From Larix sibirica (Eukaryota > Streptophyta > Pinopsida > Pinales > Pinaceae): 24,900 nt of DNA. The stretch covers positions 48,582-73,481 of the forward strand of contig NWUY0300015442.1 in assembly GCA_004151065.3 (NCBI GenBank), read 5' to 3'. Position 1 is the first letter of the stretch. The number at the start of each line of letters is the position of its first letter. The notes under the pieces are model-generated. The model was not told the DNA's origin. It made no database searches and saw only the letters and a list, made by a program, of their open reading frames with translations. The translations under genes were made by a program, and so were the position numbers. Below, in pieces: positions 1 through 9,197 of the stretch.

Positions 1-87
1 GACACCATGGCTAATCTTGGGGCAAGTTTAAATTGTGGTCATGCACTTCTCAATGGCATCCACCAACTCAATGTTTGGGTTCCTTAA
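1..87 (+). pseudogene. C-terminal end of RNase H-like domain, upstream repeat copy (partial)
   Basis: Frame 1 reads from the window edge to a TAA at 85-87. The peptide begins DTMANLGASLNCG and ends NVWVP. It is nearly the same as the end of the RNase H-like domain at 813-899. The DTMANLG stretch corresponds to the last conserved Asp-containing block (usually seen as AD-x-LA) of the plant RVT_3 RNase H family. Everything upstream of this block is outside the window. Confidence 0.6.
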
Positions 88-596
88 TTTTTTCCCTATG
101 TTCTACCCCCCTACCCTCCCCTCTACTCACCAAGCGATGGCCTCATTAACTCCTCAAATCTCTCTAAGATCCACCTGCACACATCAGTTGTCCCCTCGAC
201 ATTTTTGGCGATCATCCCTGACAAACACCACCTGTCCATCATGCGGGGATTTATGGTGGATGAGCCCCAAGGAGGTGAAGGGCTATTTCATGCAGGGTGG
301 TGGCGGTTGTAGCACCCTGCGCTTGCTTTTGAATTCCTGCCTTGTGCTTCTTGTCCCGGTCTGTATTTTCTTCTGCAGCGTTGATTTTGGAAGGCCTTTG
401 TTTCGGGGAACTATGGGGGATAGCAATCAATGTCCTGCTGCCCTGCACTGCAGAAAATGTAGAAAGAATGAACAGAGCACCCTGGGGGGGACTGGCACTG
501 GTAGCAAGAAACGTTATTTATCTGAAATCTTTCAGGATTCTGGCTGTGTTGATTCTTCTAGGGGGGGTGGCTCTAAGTCGGCTTGTCTAAATCACC
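1..596 (+). repeat. Tandem repeat copy 1 (offset ~812 bp)
   Basis: It aligns with 813-1411 over its whole length, starting at the same GACACCATGGCTAATCTTGG and ending just before the Ns. By eye the copies are close to 90% identical with small indels. It covers the last codons of the RNase H-like domain plus about 500 bases of downstream sequence. Confidence 0.85.
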
Positions 597-598
597 NN
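597..598. other. Two ambiguous bases (NN), probable gap or assembly join
   Basis: These are the only Ns in the window. They fall exactly where repeat copy 1 ends and the RNase H-like block begins, so they may mark a scaffold join or a collapsed or expanded tandem array. Confidence 0.7.
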
Positions 599-899
599 AA
601 CTGTGATAAAGGGGATGGACACTTTCAGAAACAAAGACATCAACGATCTTGCAGTTTTTGGAGACTCTATGTTGGTGATAAGAGAAGCAAGGGAAATAGT
701 CAATCTGCGCCGAAAACCCATCTCCACGATGCATCAGCACTTCTTCCACTCGGCCAAAGATTTTCACTCTATAACTTTCTTTCACATCCTTAGGCATTGC
801 AACAAATGCACCGACACCATGGCTAATCTTGGAGCAAGTCTGAATTGTGGTCATGCCCTTCTCAATGGACGCCTCCATACCAATGTTTGGGTGCCTTAA
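599..899 (+). pseudogene. RNase H-like domain (RVT_3 type) of a LINE ORF2, 5'-truncated
   Basis: The frame open from about 600 to the TAA at 897-899 reads, in order, an AVFGDSMLVI block, an FHSITFFHILRHCNKCTD block and TMANLG. These match the last half of the plant RVT_3 RNase H fold, which follows reverse transcriptase in many plant L1-type ORF2 proteins and degrades the RNA strand of RNA:DNA hybrids. The Asp of GDS and the Asp of CTD sit where two catalytic acidic residues are expected. The N-terminal half with the other acidic residues is missing, because the two Ns at 597-598 and the upstream repeat copy replace it. Whether this break is biological or an assembly join cannot be told here. 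Confidence 0.65.
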
Positions 900-1411
900 G
901 ATTTTCCCTATGTTCTACCCCCCTACCCTCCCCTTTCCTCACCAAGTGACGGCCTCATTAACTCCCCAAATCTCCTCGAGATCCACCTGCACACATCAGT
1001 TGTCCCCTCGACGTTTTTGGCGGTCACCCCTAACAAACACCACTTGTCCAACATGCGGGGATTTATTGTGGACAAGCCCCAATGTGGTGAAGGGCTATTT
1101 CATGCAAGGTGGTGGCGATTGTAGCACCCTACACTTGCATTCGAATTCCTACCTTTCGTTCCTTGCTCTAGTTTGTATCTTCTCCTGCAGCATTGATTTC
1201 GGAAGTCTTTTGTTTCGGGGAACTATGGGGAACTGCAATCAATGCCCTGCTGCTCTGCACTACAGAAAATGCAGGAAGAATGAACAGAGCATCCCAAGGG
1301 GGACTGGCACTGGTAGCAAGAAACATTATTTATCCAAAATCTTTCAGGATTCTGGCTGTGTTGATTCTTCCAGGGGGGGTGGCTCTAAGTCAGCCTGTCT
1401 CAACCACCCTA
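813..1411 (+). repeat. Tandem repeat copy 2 (offset ~812 bp)
   Basis: Direct repeat of 1-596. Downstream of 1411 the sequence continues as single copy towards the A-rich tail. Between the two copies lies the RNase H-like block (599-812), whose counterpart before copy 1 would be outside the window. Confidence 0.85.
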
Positions 1412-1719
1412 AGACGATTGACTCTGGAAATGGTGGTGCAGGACGCCCCTTGACAATACTCTCGGCCATGGAAATAGGGGTGTTGTTTTGTTTCCCAACT
1501 ACGGCTTCGCATCTTGTCAGTTCCCGGTCTCTGGTTTCCACACGACTCCGTGTGACATTGGTAAAGGTTCTTTTTGTCAGCAATATCGTGGTAGTCCTAG
1601 TGATTTGGGCAACAGGGGCTCCCATCAGGGTCAGGATAGCCCCTCCCCTGAGATTCATTTGCAGGTACAAGACCTGGAAACACAAGTCCGCTGGCTCAGT
1701 GGGGACCTCGCAGACATGA
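847..1719 (+). CDS. Unassigned 290-codon ORF downstream of and overlapping the RNase H end
   Basis: This is the longest open frame in the window. It starts inside the last codons of the RNase H-like domain in another frame. Its first ~190 residues are also open in repeat copy 1 (from 35, in the same relative frame). It carries cysteine pairs (CPTCG near residue 69; CNQCPAALHYRKC near 131) and a Gly-rich MQGGG stretch. No family is recognised. Differences between the two repeat copies fall at both silent and replacing positions, so coding constraint is not clear, and the local low AT content makes chance ORFs likely. It may be an accessory 3' ORF of the retroelement or not coding at all. Confidence 0.25.
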   Translation: MVMPFSMDASIPMFGCLKIFPMFYPPTLPFPHQVTASLTPQISSRSTCTHQLSPRRFWRSPLTNTTCPTCGDLLWTSPNVVKGYFMQGGGDCSTLHLHSNSYLSFLALVCIFSCSIDFGSLLFRGTMGNCNQCPAALHYRKCRKNEQSIPRGTGTGSKKHYLSKIFQDSGCVDSSRGGGSKSACLNHPKTIDSGNGGAGRPLTILSAMEIGVLFCFPTTASHLVSSRSLVSTRLRVTLVKVLFVSNIVVVLVIWATGAPIRVRIAPPLRFICRYKTWKHKSAGSVGTSQT

Positions 1720-1913
1720 AGAAAACCATCTCCCATCTGGCTACCTTTGTTCAAATCTCAAATTCGGAAGTTCGGGCAAGCACGGGTAAAATGAAAGACT
1801 TCTTTGAAAGATTATGGGGCAAACATGACACCTTCTACAATTGCCTGCGAATTGTTGAGGCCAAAGTGGACTGTGTGAGGAGAAATAGTGGAGCAGCCCT
1901 TCGGTCATCCTGA
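1488..1913 (+). CDS. Unassigned ORF with heptad-like segment
   Basis: A 141-codon frame partly overlaps the previous ORF. Its second half, from about residue 60, reads VQDLETQVRWLSGDLADMKK and continues with spaced hydrophobic residues, suggesting a short coiled coil. No family is recognised. It stops 362 bases before the A-rich tail. It may be part of the LINE 3' region or an unrelated remnant. The start codon is arbitrary, since no upstream signal supports it. Confidence 0.25.
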   Translation: MFPNYGFASCQFPVSGFHTTPCDIGKGSFCQQYRGSPSDLGNRGSHQGQDSPSPEIHLQVQDLETQVRWLSGDLADMKKTISHLATFVQISNSEVRASTGKMKDFFERLWGKHDTFYNCLRIVEAKVDCVRRNSGAALRSS

Positions 1914-2274
1914 ACATCGACGACGACAACAATGGCGCAGCTGCTGGTATCAAGGAGAAAGCTGCTCGCAACCGTCATGAAAATTAACTCTAGTCTGTGC
2001 AACTGCCTCTCGGCCTGATGTGTACTGTTTTAAGACTTATGTTCTATTTCTATGTTTTTCTTCTGCTGCTTTGTATTAGGCAAGTTTTTTAAACTCTACA
2101 GTAGTGGTAGCAACACCTATATCTACAGTTGTATCAGGCTAAATGCCATTTTTGAACTTCAGAGGCTAGTAATTTCAGAGTCTGTCTTGATAGCTTTGAT
2201 GTTTTGGGATCAGCCTCTCCTTCTCTATGTAATCTGCTCCACCTTTTAATATAAAGCTTGTTATCCGTTTGTGT

Positions 2275-2286
2275 AAAAAAGAAAAA
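2275..2286 (+). other. A-rich tail of the LINE-like element
   Basis: Six A, one G and five A follow a TTAATATAAAG motif about 25 bases upstream, the usual look of a plant L1 3' terminus. Sequence after it changes to AT-rich DNA without similarity to the element. Confidence 0.5.
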
Positions 2287-2289
2287 TTA

Positions 2290-2632
2290 TTTTATTAACA
2301 CATAATCAATCATGCTCATGTTTATGTAAATATAATTAATTAAATTGGGGTGTTACACATTTACTTGATTTTTATGTCAATGTTAGGCATATCAAGCATT
2401 TCATACAAGCAAAAGAACATGCCTGCGAAGGTCCTACCTTGTACCATAATCTTTCCTTTCCCGTTATATATTTATTTCTTCTCATTTTGCATGTTTTTCT
2501 TGCCTTTATTTAGCCTCATTATGATTTTTGGCTAAGTCCACAATCAACATTTTGACTCCATATCCCGATGGATATGGAACTAGTACGCTTCTTCCAAAGG
2601 CATGGACCTTGGCTCCTAGTAGGGAGTAGCAT
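2290..2632. other. Spacer between LINE tail and gypsy 5' LTR
   Basis: AT-rich sequence with no recognised gene or repeat. A 61-codon frame at 2350-2535 is mostly hydrophobic and shows no motif. Confidence 0.5.
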
Positions 2633-3529
2633 TGTTATCGCCTAAATTTCACACACCTATGACATTTGCATGTTAAAGATTGAAATAAATCATCATCATA
2701 GATTTATGCAACTCATAAAGCTTCCTTTCACTCTTAATTAAAATGTGGAATAGAGGAACCAATTCACAATTAACTTTTATTCAAGTCACATCATTATAAG
2801 AGTTGGGACCCAAGAGAAATGGCAAGAAAGATCACTTGATACCCACGTGACTGTGCAAAAACACAGACTCATAAATTCTCCAACACATAAATGACACCCA
2901 ATTGCATTTGGGTTCCAAAGACGTCGAATTGAATTCACCTAATGAGCCACATTGTTGTACTTGGAAGTCACTTCATGGGTGAGGCTTTCATATCTGGAAC
3001 TAGTTCTTTATAGACCTCCATTTTTTGCTATGAAAGGAAATCATAGACATGCATTTGTTAAGTAAAAAATAGAGCAAGGTTATTGTGTAGGAATTGGATT
3101 GGAAGATCTCTTCTCCATGTAATTTATTACCATATATTGGCTTCCATGCTTGCTTGAATCCTTCCTCTAAGGAACAAGTATTTTTCTTCATCATTCCCAA
3201 GTTTGTTTGAGAGCATTTTGGAGAGTTAAAGGACCCTTCCCAAAGGGAGTGTTGGCTTCCGCATTTCAACATCATTCTTCAAGATGATACCATTATATTC
3301 ATGCCTTCCACTGTACATTTACAATAAAGTTGAAGATTTCCTCCATTTACTTTCTTGAATGTCATTTTAGTTGTTTAAAATTGTTATTAGTAGCTCAAAT
3401 GCTTTGTTTTCTTTGTTTATTTCATTCAACACATAAGTACTTTCCATACTAACCATCTCATGATCTATTGTCTCATTGCAACCTACAAGGAAAGAGGATT
3501 TTTTTCTCCATTGAGTTAATTTCTCCACA
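2633..3529 (+). repeat. 5' LTR of the gypsy-type element
   Basis: It begins TGTTATCGCCTAAATTT and ends CTCCACA. It aligns throughout with 15093-16001, including long nearly identical blocks (for example around GTTTAAAATTGTTATTAGTAG). The TATA-like site is mutated here (CTATGAAAGG near 3029). An AATAAA lies at 3323-3328, matching the same signal in the 3' LTR. Confidence 0.8.
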
Positions 3530-3535
3530 ATTGAA

Positions 3536-3549
3536 TTGGCGACTTCACT
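3536..3549 (+). promoter_or_regulatory. Primer-binding site (decayed)
   Basis: TTGGCGACTTCACT sits seven bases after the LTR end. TTGGCGACT followed by a C-rich block is a common post-LTR sequence in plant gypsy elements and fits tRNA priming. The downstream half has drifted. Confidence 0.6.
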
Positions 3550-4224
3550 ATGTGTTTTTATTCAAATATTCTCTATAGGTTGCCTATTTGCTTGCTACTA
3601 ACTTGGGGATTGTTGCAGGACCAATACCTTACTTATTATACCCTTGACCACTGATTTTTGTAAGATAAATGTCACCATTAATCCATTTTCAAGTTGTTTG
3701 GTATCGTCCTTAGTGTCGAGCCATCTCACGTGGTTCTTTCTTCAACAGTCGTACCATTGCTCAATTGCTATTTTTATTTTGATAGCCACATCTCCATGTG
3801 ATAGTTGCATCTTGGAAACTATGCCATCACTCACATTTCTCTTTGTTTTTTATATGTCACATTCCTACAAGATATTTTTAATCTATAAGACATGTGGTCA
3901 CTCGGTTGTCTACTCAATGACCCACACGATTGCAATTAGATTTAGTCTTTTTTGCTTGCTTTTTCTAACAAATCCAATTCACATAATTGCTCACAATTTA
4001 TAAGAATTAAAAAATCAATCAAGATCTTATTTTTGCTTTGTTAGTAATTAGAACACCCAGTTTAAGTAAGGGGAAATCACATTTTGTCACATTCTTTTCT
4101 AGGTTTTGCACTTTGAGGTTATCAATTACCTCCTAGCCTTCACTAGAGTAGACTAAAAATTTAATTCATTGCTTCAAAGATAAAATGAATTACTACACTA
4201 TGCAAATGGATTGAAATTAGATTA

Positions 4225-4410
4225 ATTTAACCACTTGTGTCTTGCACATTTTTTTTTCAAACAATCTAGATTAGTCCACTATACACACAAACAAGGAACC
4301 TAAAAGCTCTCCCAAATCCTAGTATGCTCTTTACCTTGTGCCCATAAAGCGATCTTGGTGAATCGTAAATGACCAAGAGAGTGAAATACCTCCCTTTGCA
4401 CATTTATTTA
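4225..4410 (+). repeat. Degenerate direct repeat, copy 1
   Basis: Shares an ordered set of blocks with 4525-4700: TTTTTCAAACAA, ACACACAAA, GGA-CCTAAAA, TAGTATGCTCTT, TGTGCCCATAA, TGATCTTG-TGAA and AATACCTCC. Spacing is about 300 bases. Confidence 0.7.
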
Positions 4411-4524
4411 TTTATTTTGAATTATTATTTGCAACCAACCAATCACACTTAGGAAATTAATTAAAGAGGAGTAACAAACCATACAAGTTCACATTCCTTA
4501 TATTTATGTTGTCCAAGTTCTTGT

Positions 4525-4700
4525 TGCAAATCTATTTTTCAAAGCATTGCAATCAAACAATTTTTCGCCACTTGAAGCACACACAAAAGGACCTAAAATT
4601 TCTTCTTATTTTAGTATGCTCTTCATCATGTGCCCATAAGGTGATCTTGATGAACCTAGAAAGAGTGAGAGGTCTAAAATACCTCCTTTTTCACACCTTA
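4525..4700 (+). repeat. Degenerate direct repeat, copy 2
   Basis: Counterpart of 4225-4410 with the same block order and clearly lower similarity than the LTR pair, so it is probably an older duplication within the leader. Confidence 0.7.
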
Positions 4701-5119
4701 ATTCCAAGTAGACCCTTTAAAATCAATCAACAACTTAATCCTAGCCGACTTAATTCCTTTACAAAGAGGTCAAAAAACAATTTATAGCCTAAGTTAATTT
4801 GTTGGATTAGGCATCCAAATCATGCCCCTTAATTTTTTTCATAAGAAATGGTAGTTGTTGTCTTTTAGGGTACTTGAAAATCCCACTATATCAAGTGCGA
4901 CAAAACCTAGATAAGAAGGCACTGTACCCCATGACGCTCAAGTTGAGGTCATGTTTTTTCCATTCTCTACATTGAGCCACCTGTGCCTTTGTGGAGATGA
5001 CCTAGAAACACTTATCCACACTTGAGCAAGTATCTTAGTGACCAAAACATTGGATTTTTCACCGGGTGACATCTGTGGGATGCATTTGCTCCTAAATCAG
5101 TTTTTTTGGCCATTTGAAG

Positions 5120-5573
5120 TGTTGTTAGTTATTTTGGAACTATTATGACCCTGCCTAGGAGGTAATGGGAGGCCCATAGGTCCCATTATAATCATAGTGG
5201 AGGCCAGTCCATATAAAGTGGACTAGGTCAAGTGTATGGTTATTATTATTAAATAAGGCCCACTATTTTAGTAAATAAATGTTATGGACCTCATTAAAGA
5301 AGGTCCACTAGGTGGTAGGGAAGTTAGATTGTAATAAGGTCTATAAAGAAAGCATTCCTCCTATTGTGGTGTGAAGAATTATTATTATATGTGGAGCATT
5401 AGCTCATTAGGAGGAAGCCTCCTCAAAGAGACAAGTGAATAGGGTTAGATTCATCCCATTAAAATAATCTCCTATCTCTATAAAAGAGTGGATTATTTAT
5501 GTTATCTATTTTGTTGTGTGTTCTCTTGTATATATTGTTTGTGCTAATATTTTTAGATCGAAGTTACATAACA
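5120..5573 (+). repeat. Upstream LTR of the TRIM-like element
   Basis: Begins at TGTTGTTAG or three bases later at TGTTAG, and ends ACATAACA directly before the PBS. It carries a TATAAAAG box at 5479-5486. The 5' boundary is a best guess from the TG start, because the other LTR lacks this part. Confidence 0.6.
5479..5486 (+). promoter_or_regulatory. TATA box in the TRIM-like LTR
   Basis: TATAAAAG lies about 95 bases before the LTR end. The other LTR copy reads AATAAAAG at the matching place (CTTAATAAAAGAGTG), so only the upstream copy keeps the full box. Confidence 0.5.
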
Positions 5574-5575
5574 AT

Positions 5576-5589
5576 TGGTATCAGAGCCA
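5576..5589 (+). promoter_or_regulatory. Primer-binding site complementary to initiator Met tRNA
   Basis: TGGTATCAGAGCCA is the classic plant Copia/TRIM primer site matching the 3' end of tRNA-iMet. It starts three bases after the LTR's terminal CA, which fixes the LTR end and the element's orientation. Confidence 0.85.
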
Positions 5590-6607
5590 TATGGGGCCAC
5601 AACATTGGAAATTTTTTCTCTTTTTTTGCATATTTTTTAAAAGAGAAAAAAGAGAGTTGCGACACTCATAAGCATTTTTGTGTTTTTTCTAGTAGAATAT
5701 CCCAAAACTAATTACAGATATGAATTCCTCTTAGAAAATAAAGCGTTTCAAAAAGAAAAAACCGCTCAAATCCAACTCTAGGAGAGGGAGATATTGCAGT
5801 TTGAAATATGTGCATTTTACAGGATTTTGGGAGAGAGTCACGCAGACCTTGCATAGGTCATATCTTTTGAAAGACTTATCAAATTGCCACAAGACCAACA
5901 TCGTTGGAAAGATTATTTTTAGATAATTCCTATGACATATTATATGTTATAGTTCATGTTCCTCTCTTCTATGTTATAGCCCTAGAAACAATTTTTCCCT
6001 TCATTGAAACATATCAAAGTGGGCGGGGGTACCATGCCATGGGAGAAGCAAAACATGGTAGCAACAATTTTCCAGGATATGTAGGAAAGGGTAAAATCTA
6101 CATGAAATAATGGTCTTACAATACATGCGTCTTGGGTAGATATGCGGGAACAGGTGAAAGCTACGCAAGCTACCCTGGCCATAGTGGCAAAAATTGATGG
6201 TATATGCAAGAATAGGTGAAAGCTAGACTACATGTAGATTGGGAATCTTTTGTTTATCATACCATCATGGCTAAGTATACCCAAAAACACTTGGAATTGG
6301 TTGATTTAGAAAATACTTGTGGCAAATGGACATTGATCGGTGGTGCCTCCCAAATTCCAGTATGCTTCTTCTATAGTAGTGGAATTCCTCTTAGCTCCAT
6401 CATTTTCCTACTCTCTGGAGGATTCAATTAATTTGGCTAGGTATGTTTATCTCAATCCAAATGACCATCTAAGGCATGTGACACGCAACACTCGATAGTT
6501 CATGGTAGTTTAGTTTCAAATATCAAGTGCTAGCTACAACACAAGGACACTGGCCTTAGGTTTTTGGTCGAGTCCCTTCTAGTACTCCATAGTGTCCATT
6601 GGGGTGA

Positions 6608-6739
6608 ATGAAAAGGGTTTGATTCATCTAAATCATCTATCTTAATAAAAGAGTGTATTATTTATGTTATATATTGCATTGTGTGATTCTCTTGGATATA
6701 TTCTTTGTGCTAATATTTTTGGATATGAGTTACATAATA
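6608..6739 (+). repeat. Partial downstream LTR of the TRIM-like element
   Basis: Aligns with 5430-5573: shared blocks include GATTCATC, AAAAGAGTG, ATTATTTATGTTAT and TTTGTGCTAATATTTTT, ending TTACATAATA against TTACATAACA upstream. The first ~300 bases of the LTR are missing. Confidence 0.7.
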
Positions 6740-7318
6740 GGAACATAGCTCCAATGCTCATCATTATAACTGATTCTTTCACACCTTCACTGGCCATCTT
6801 TAGTGGACTCACAACCATTCAACAAGAGAGATTTTGGAAGGCCTAGTTACCATTTTGAGTGGAAGGACATTGAGTTAATAGGGACATATTCTTTCTCTTA
6901 AACAACCATCGTGTATGATCTTACATATCACGAATGGCATTGGCACTATTTTGAAAGAAAACATCCCTACATCACACATGCATTTATTTATTTCAATCTA
7001 TAGTTGCATTTGTTAGTTGAGTGTAAATCATTATCTATTGCACATCTCATTAACTTATCTTATATCAAATTTGGAACCATAGCAAACTCCCCACCATCTC
7101 GACATTCCCTAAGGCTGCAGGGCCTTCCTCACATTAGAGGAGGGATTCCATCCATATCAACTCCCCATCTCAGAAAAGGGTAGCCACCACTCAACACCCA
7201 CACACATGCATCGGTGATCGGATAATTCATGCTTGGACACACCTTGCTTGAACTCCCTCCCCACACATCTCCTTCAAGCTTGTCTATCTCGATTAGACTC
7301 ATTCCCTAGTCACGCACC
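6740..7318 (+). other. Remaining gypsy leader before gag
   Basis: No motif or repeat recognised. Stops are frequent in all frames until the gag frame opens near 7319. Confidence 0.4.
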
Positions 7319-7936
7319 ATGGCCAATATCAATGGTTCCCAAGCAAGCATTCCATTCATGGCTAGCTTAAGTCTCCCAAATTTATCCAAACTCATTAATC
7401 ATCCTATTCCCCATGAATTGACATGGCCCAATAGGTCATCTATTTAGTTACCTTCAAATATCCCAAAATTTGAAAGTACGCAAGGAGATGATCCTGCTAA
7501 CCATGTTATGTCATTCCACTTATTCTTTTCATCTAACAACAAAGTAGAACATACCATTCATCTTTGATTTTTCCAAAGGACTCTTATAGGGACGACCATC
7601 AAATGGTACAAGAATTTTCCCATAAACATGCATGCCACCTTTGAGTTGATCACCACTATTTTCATCGCCTATTTTCAACTTCAAGTTCACCACAAACTTG
7701 GACTAGAGATCCTTTGTGAGTTCAAGAAAAGCACTTCCACACATATCATGGACCATATCCACGAATGGCATCATTAATGCACTTTGTGCAAAGTTAAAAT
7801 ACAACTTGAATTCTTATTGGATTAATTTCTTAAATCACTCCTTCCCATGATCACAAAGGACATCACTACCACCATGCGAACAACTTAAGATGAATCTATC
7901 TTAAAAGCTCAATAATTTTATCTAATTTACACCTAG
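7319..7936 (+). pseudogene. Gypsy-type gag (capsid) pseudogene
   Basis: A single frame from an ATG at 7319 to a TAG at 7934 reads as a plant retrotransposon gag with six internal stops and no frameshift. Blocks seen in order: NHPIPHELTWP (about residue 29), PKFESTQGDDPANHVMSFHL (about 51), FFQRTLIGTTIKWY (about 82), a TFELITTIF block, HIMDHIHEW (about 142) and FLKSLLPMITKDI (about 170). In this family the region forms the virus-like particle that packages the element RNA. The stop in L-stop-FFQR is TGA, where related proteins commonly have Arg, as expected from CpG decay. Zinc knuckles follow about 700 bases downstream in other frames. Confidence 0.8.
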
Positions 7937-8039
7937 TCAAGGTATCTATACACTATCATCACTTATGCCTGTCGACATTGATCATGATCAACTTACCTTC
8001 TATATTTCACACTTTGCCACAATATTGTTGGGTCCATTG

Positions 8040-8478
8040 GGAATCAAGGGACCCAACCAAATCCCTATGGATCCTACCCCTCAATTCATCCATATGGTGC
8101 ACCTCCTCTGTCATGAGTACTTGCTTTCCTTAAAGCGAACCTAACCCACCCTACGAGTAGCTTGCTCATACAACCCTACCTTTCCAAACACAAGTTTGCA
8201 AGTAGTTACTTCTCACCCTTCTCCTCCTACCCACAACACAACTTGCAATTCCAGTAATTTCCCAAGCAATACCTCTACTTCGTATGCTCCCCCTAACCCT
8301 TATAGACCTCCTCCTCCCCTCAATCCATATTATCATTTCCCTGGACCTACTTCAGGTATATCGTCTAATACTAACCCCTCACCTCATGTAGGGTCAATTT
8401 TGTTCAATTCTCTAGCTCAATAAATTCAAGCACTTGAGCAATCGAACATTGCAAACCCTCCTCTCCATAGAATTAGGG
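8040..8478 (+). pseudogene. Proline-rich gag linker
   Basis: The frame best seen at 8196-8423 gives repeated Pro, Asn, Ser and Tyr (for example NPYRPPPPLNPYYHFPG) and then, after a stop, IQALEQSNIANPP. Low-complexity Pro/Asn linkers between capsid and zinc knuckle are typical in this retroelement type. It is not an independent gene. Confidence 0.5.
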
Positions 8479-8802
8479 AAAGAAGAAAGGAAAGAACAAA
8501 AATAAAACTAGACTTAAGGGCAGAGAGAAATGCCCCTAACAATAATGGTGGAAACTAGAACAAAACATTGGTAAAAGCAATAACCCATCGAATCAAGGAA
8601 AACAAAATAACCTTAGAACTAATTTTCCTTTTGCGGTGAGTATGAACATTATAACCACCATTGTCCTAAAATTATTGATTGTAAGCACACATTGGAAACA
8701 CAAGCTCAGCTTGGTGTAAATCCCCCCAAGGAAATAATGATGCCCAACCTCAACAAGTAGTCTTACAAAAACTCTTCCCTCAACAAGGGGCCATAACTCA
8801 TC
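8479..8802 (+). repeat. Zinc-knuckle block, tandem copy 1
   Basis: Starts at GAAGAAAGGAAAGAAC and ends at GCCATAACTCATC. It is repeated directly at 8803-9133 with close similarity. The copy encodes a knuckle CGEYEHYNHHC at 8632-8664 (the first Cys of a CX2CX4HX4C motif is absent), followed by a PKIIDCKHTLE stretch. Confidence 0.85.
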
Positions 8803-9133
8803 GAGAAGAAAGGAAAGAACAAACAATAAAACTAGACTTAAGGGCAGGGAGAAATGCCCCTGACCATAATGGTAGAAACTATAACAAAACATTGGTAATA
8901 ACAATAACCCATCAAAACAAGCAAAAAACAATAACATTAGAATTACTTTTCCTTACACCATATGCAGTGAATATGAACATTATAACCACCATTGTCCTAA
9001 AATTACTGATTGCAAGCACATATTGGAAACAAAAGCTCAACTTGGTGCAAATCCCCTCAAGGAAATAATGATGCCCAACCTCAACAAGTAGTCTTACAAA
9101 ACCTCTTCCCTCAACAAGAGGCCATAACTCATC
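8803..9133 (+). repeat. Zinc-knuckle block, tandem copy 2
   Basis: Direct duplicate of 8479-8802. Its knuckle reads CSEYEHYNHHC at 8963-8995 in a different frame from copy 1, because of small indels. In retroelements these knuckles bind RNA in the nucleocapsid. Confidence 0.85.
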
Positions 9134-9197
9134 AACATGAAGTTCAATAACCCCCTAAACCCCCCACGGTCGGGGATCTTCCTACCATAACATCTAC

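Larger units (their letters stand above)
1..2290 (+). mobile_element. 3' portion of a LINE-like (non-LTR) retroelement with internal tandem duplication
   Basis: The stretch contains an RNase H-like C-terminal domain of the kind that ends plant L1-type ORF2 (599-899), then a long downstream region, and finishes with TTAATATAAAG about 25 bases before an A-rich tail (2275-2286). The 5' end lies outside the window, so no target-site duplication can be tested. The first ~600 bases repeat at 813-1411. The boundary at ~2290 is set by the A-rich tail and the change to AT-rich sequence. Alternative: the part after 1411 could belong to another element or a decayed host transcript. Confidence 0.55.
3550..5119 (+). 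other. Untranslated leader of the gypsy-type element
   Basis: AT-rich, stop-rich in all frames, no protein motif recognised. The 119-codon frame at 3644-4003 is hydrophobic and featureless. The only structure seen is the degenerate direct repeat at 4225-4410 and 4525-4700. Confidence 0.5.
5120..6739 (+). mobile_element. TRIM/LARD-like Copia-type mini-element nested in the gypsy leader
   Basis: A probable LTR (about 5120-5573) is followed by a strong iMet-type PBS. About 1 kb later a copy of the LTR's last ~140 bases appears (6608-6739). The interior has no recognisable gag or pol. It contains a leader phrase of the type CATATCTTTTGAA...TCGTTGGAAAG, often seen after plant Copia LTRs. The 5' part of the downstream LTR was not found, so the element is incomplete at that side. 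No target duplication was identified. Confidence 0.6.

Noticed and set aside
1344-1754. 136-codon minus-strand ORF
   Set aside because: Antisense to two other frames in a region with few stops; no motif and no support for transcription from this strand.
3000-3275. Minus-strand 91-codon ORF with a related ORF at 15408-15641, looking like a conserved gene pair
   Set aside because: Both lie inside the two LTRs of the gypsy element, so the resemblance is due to LTR duplication, not protein conservation.
8593-8937. 114-codon minus-strand hydrophobic ORF
   Set aside because: Antisense to the duplicated zinc-knuckle block of gag; a shadow frame.
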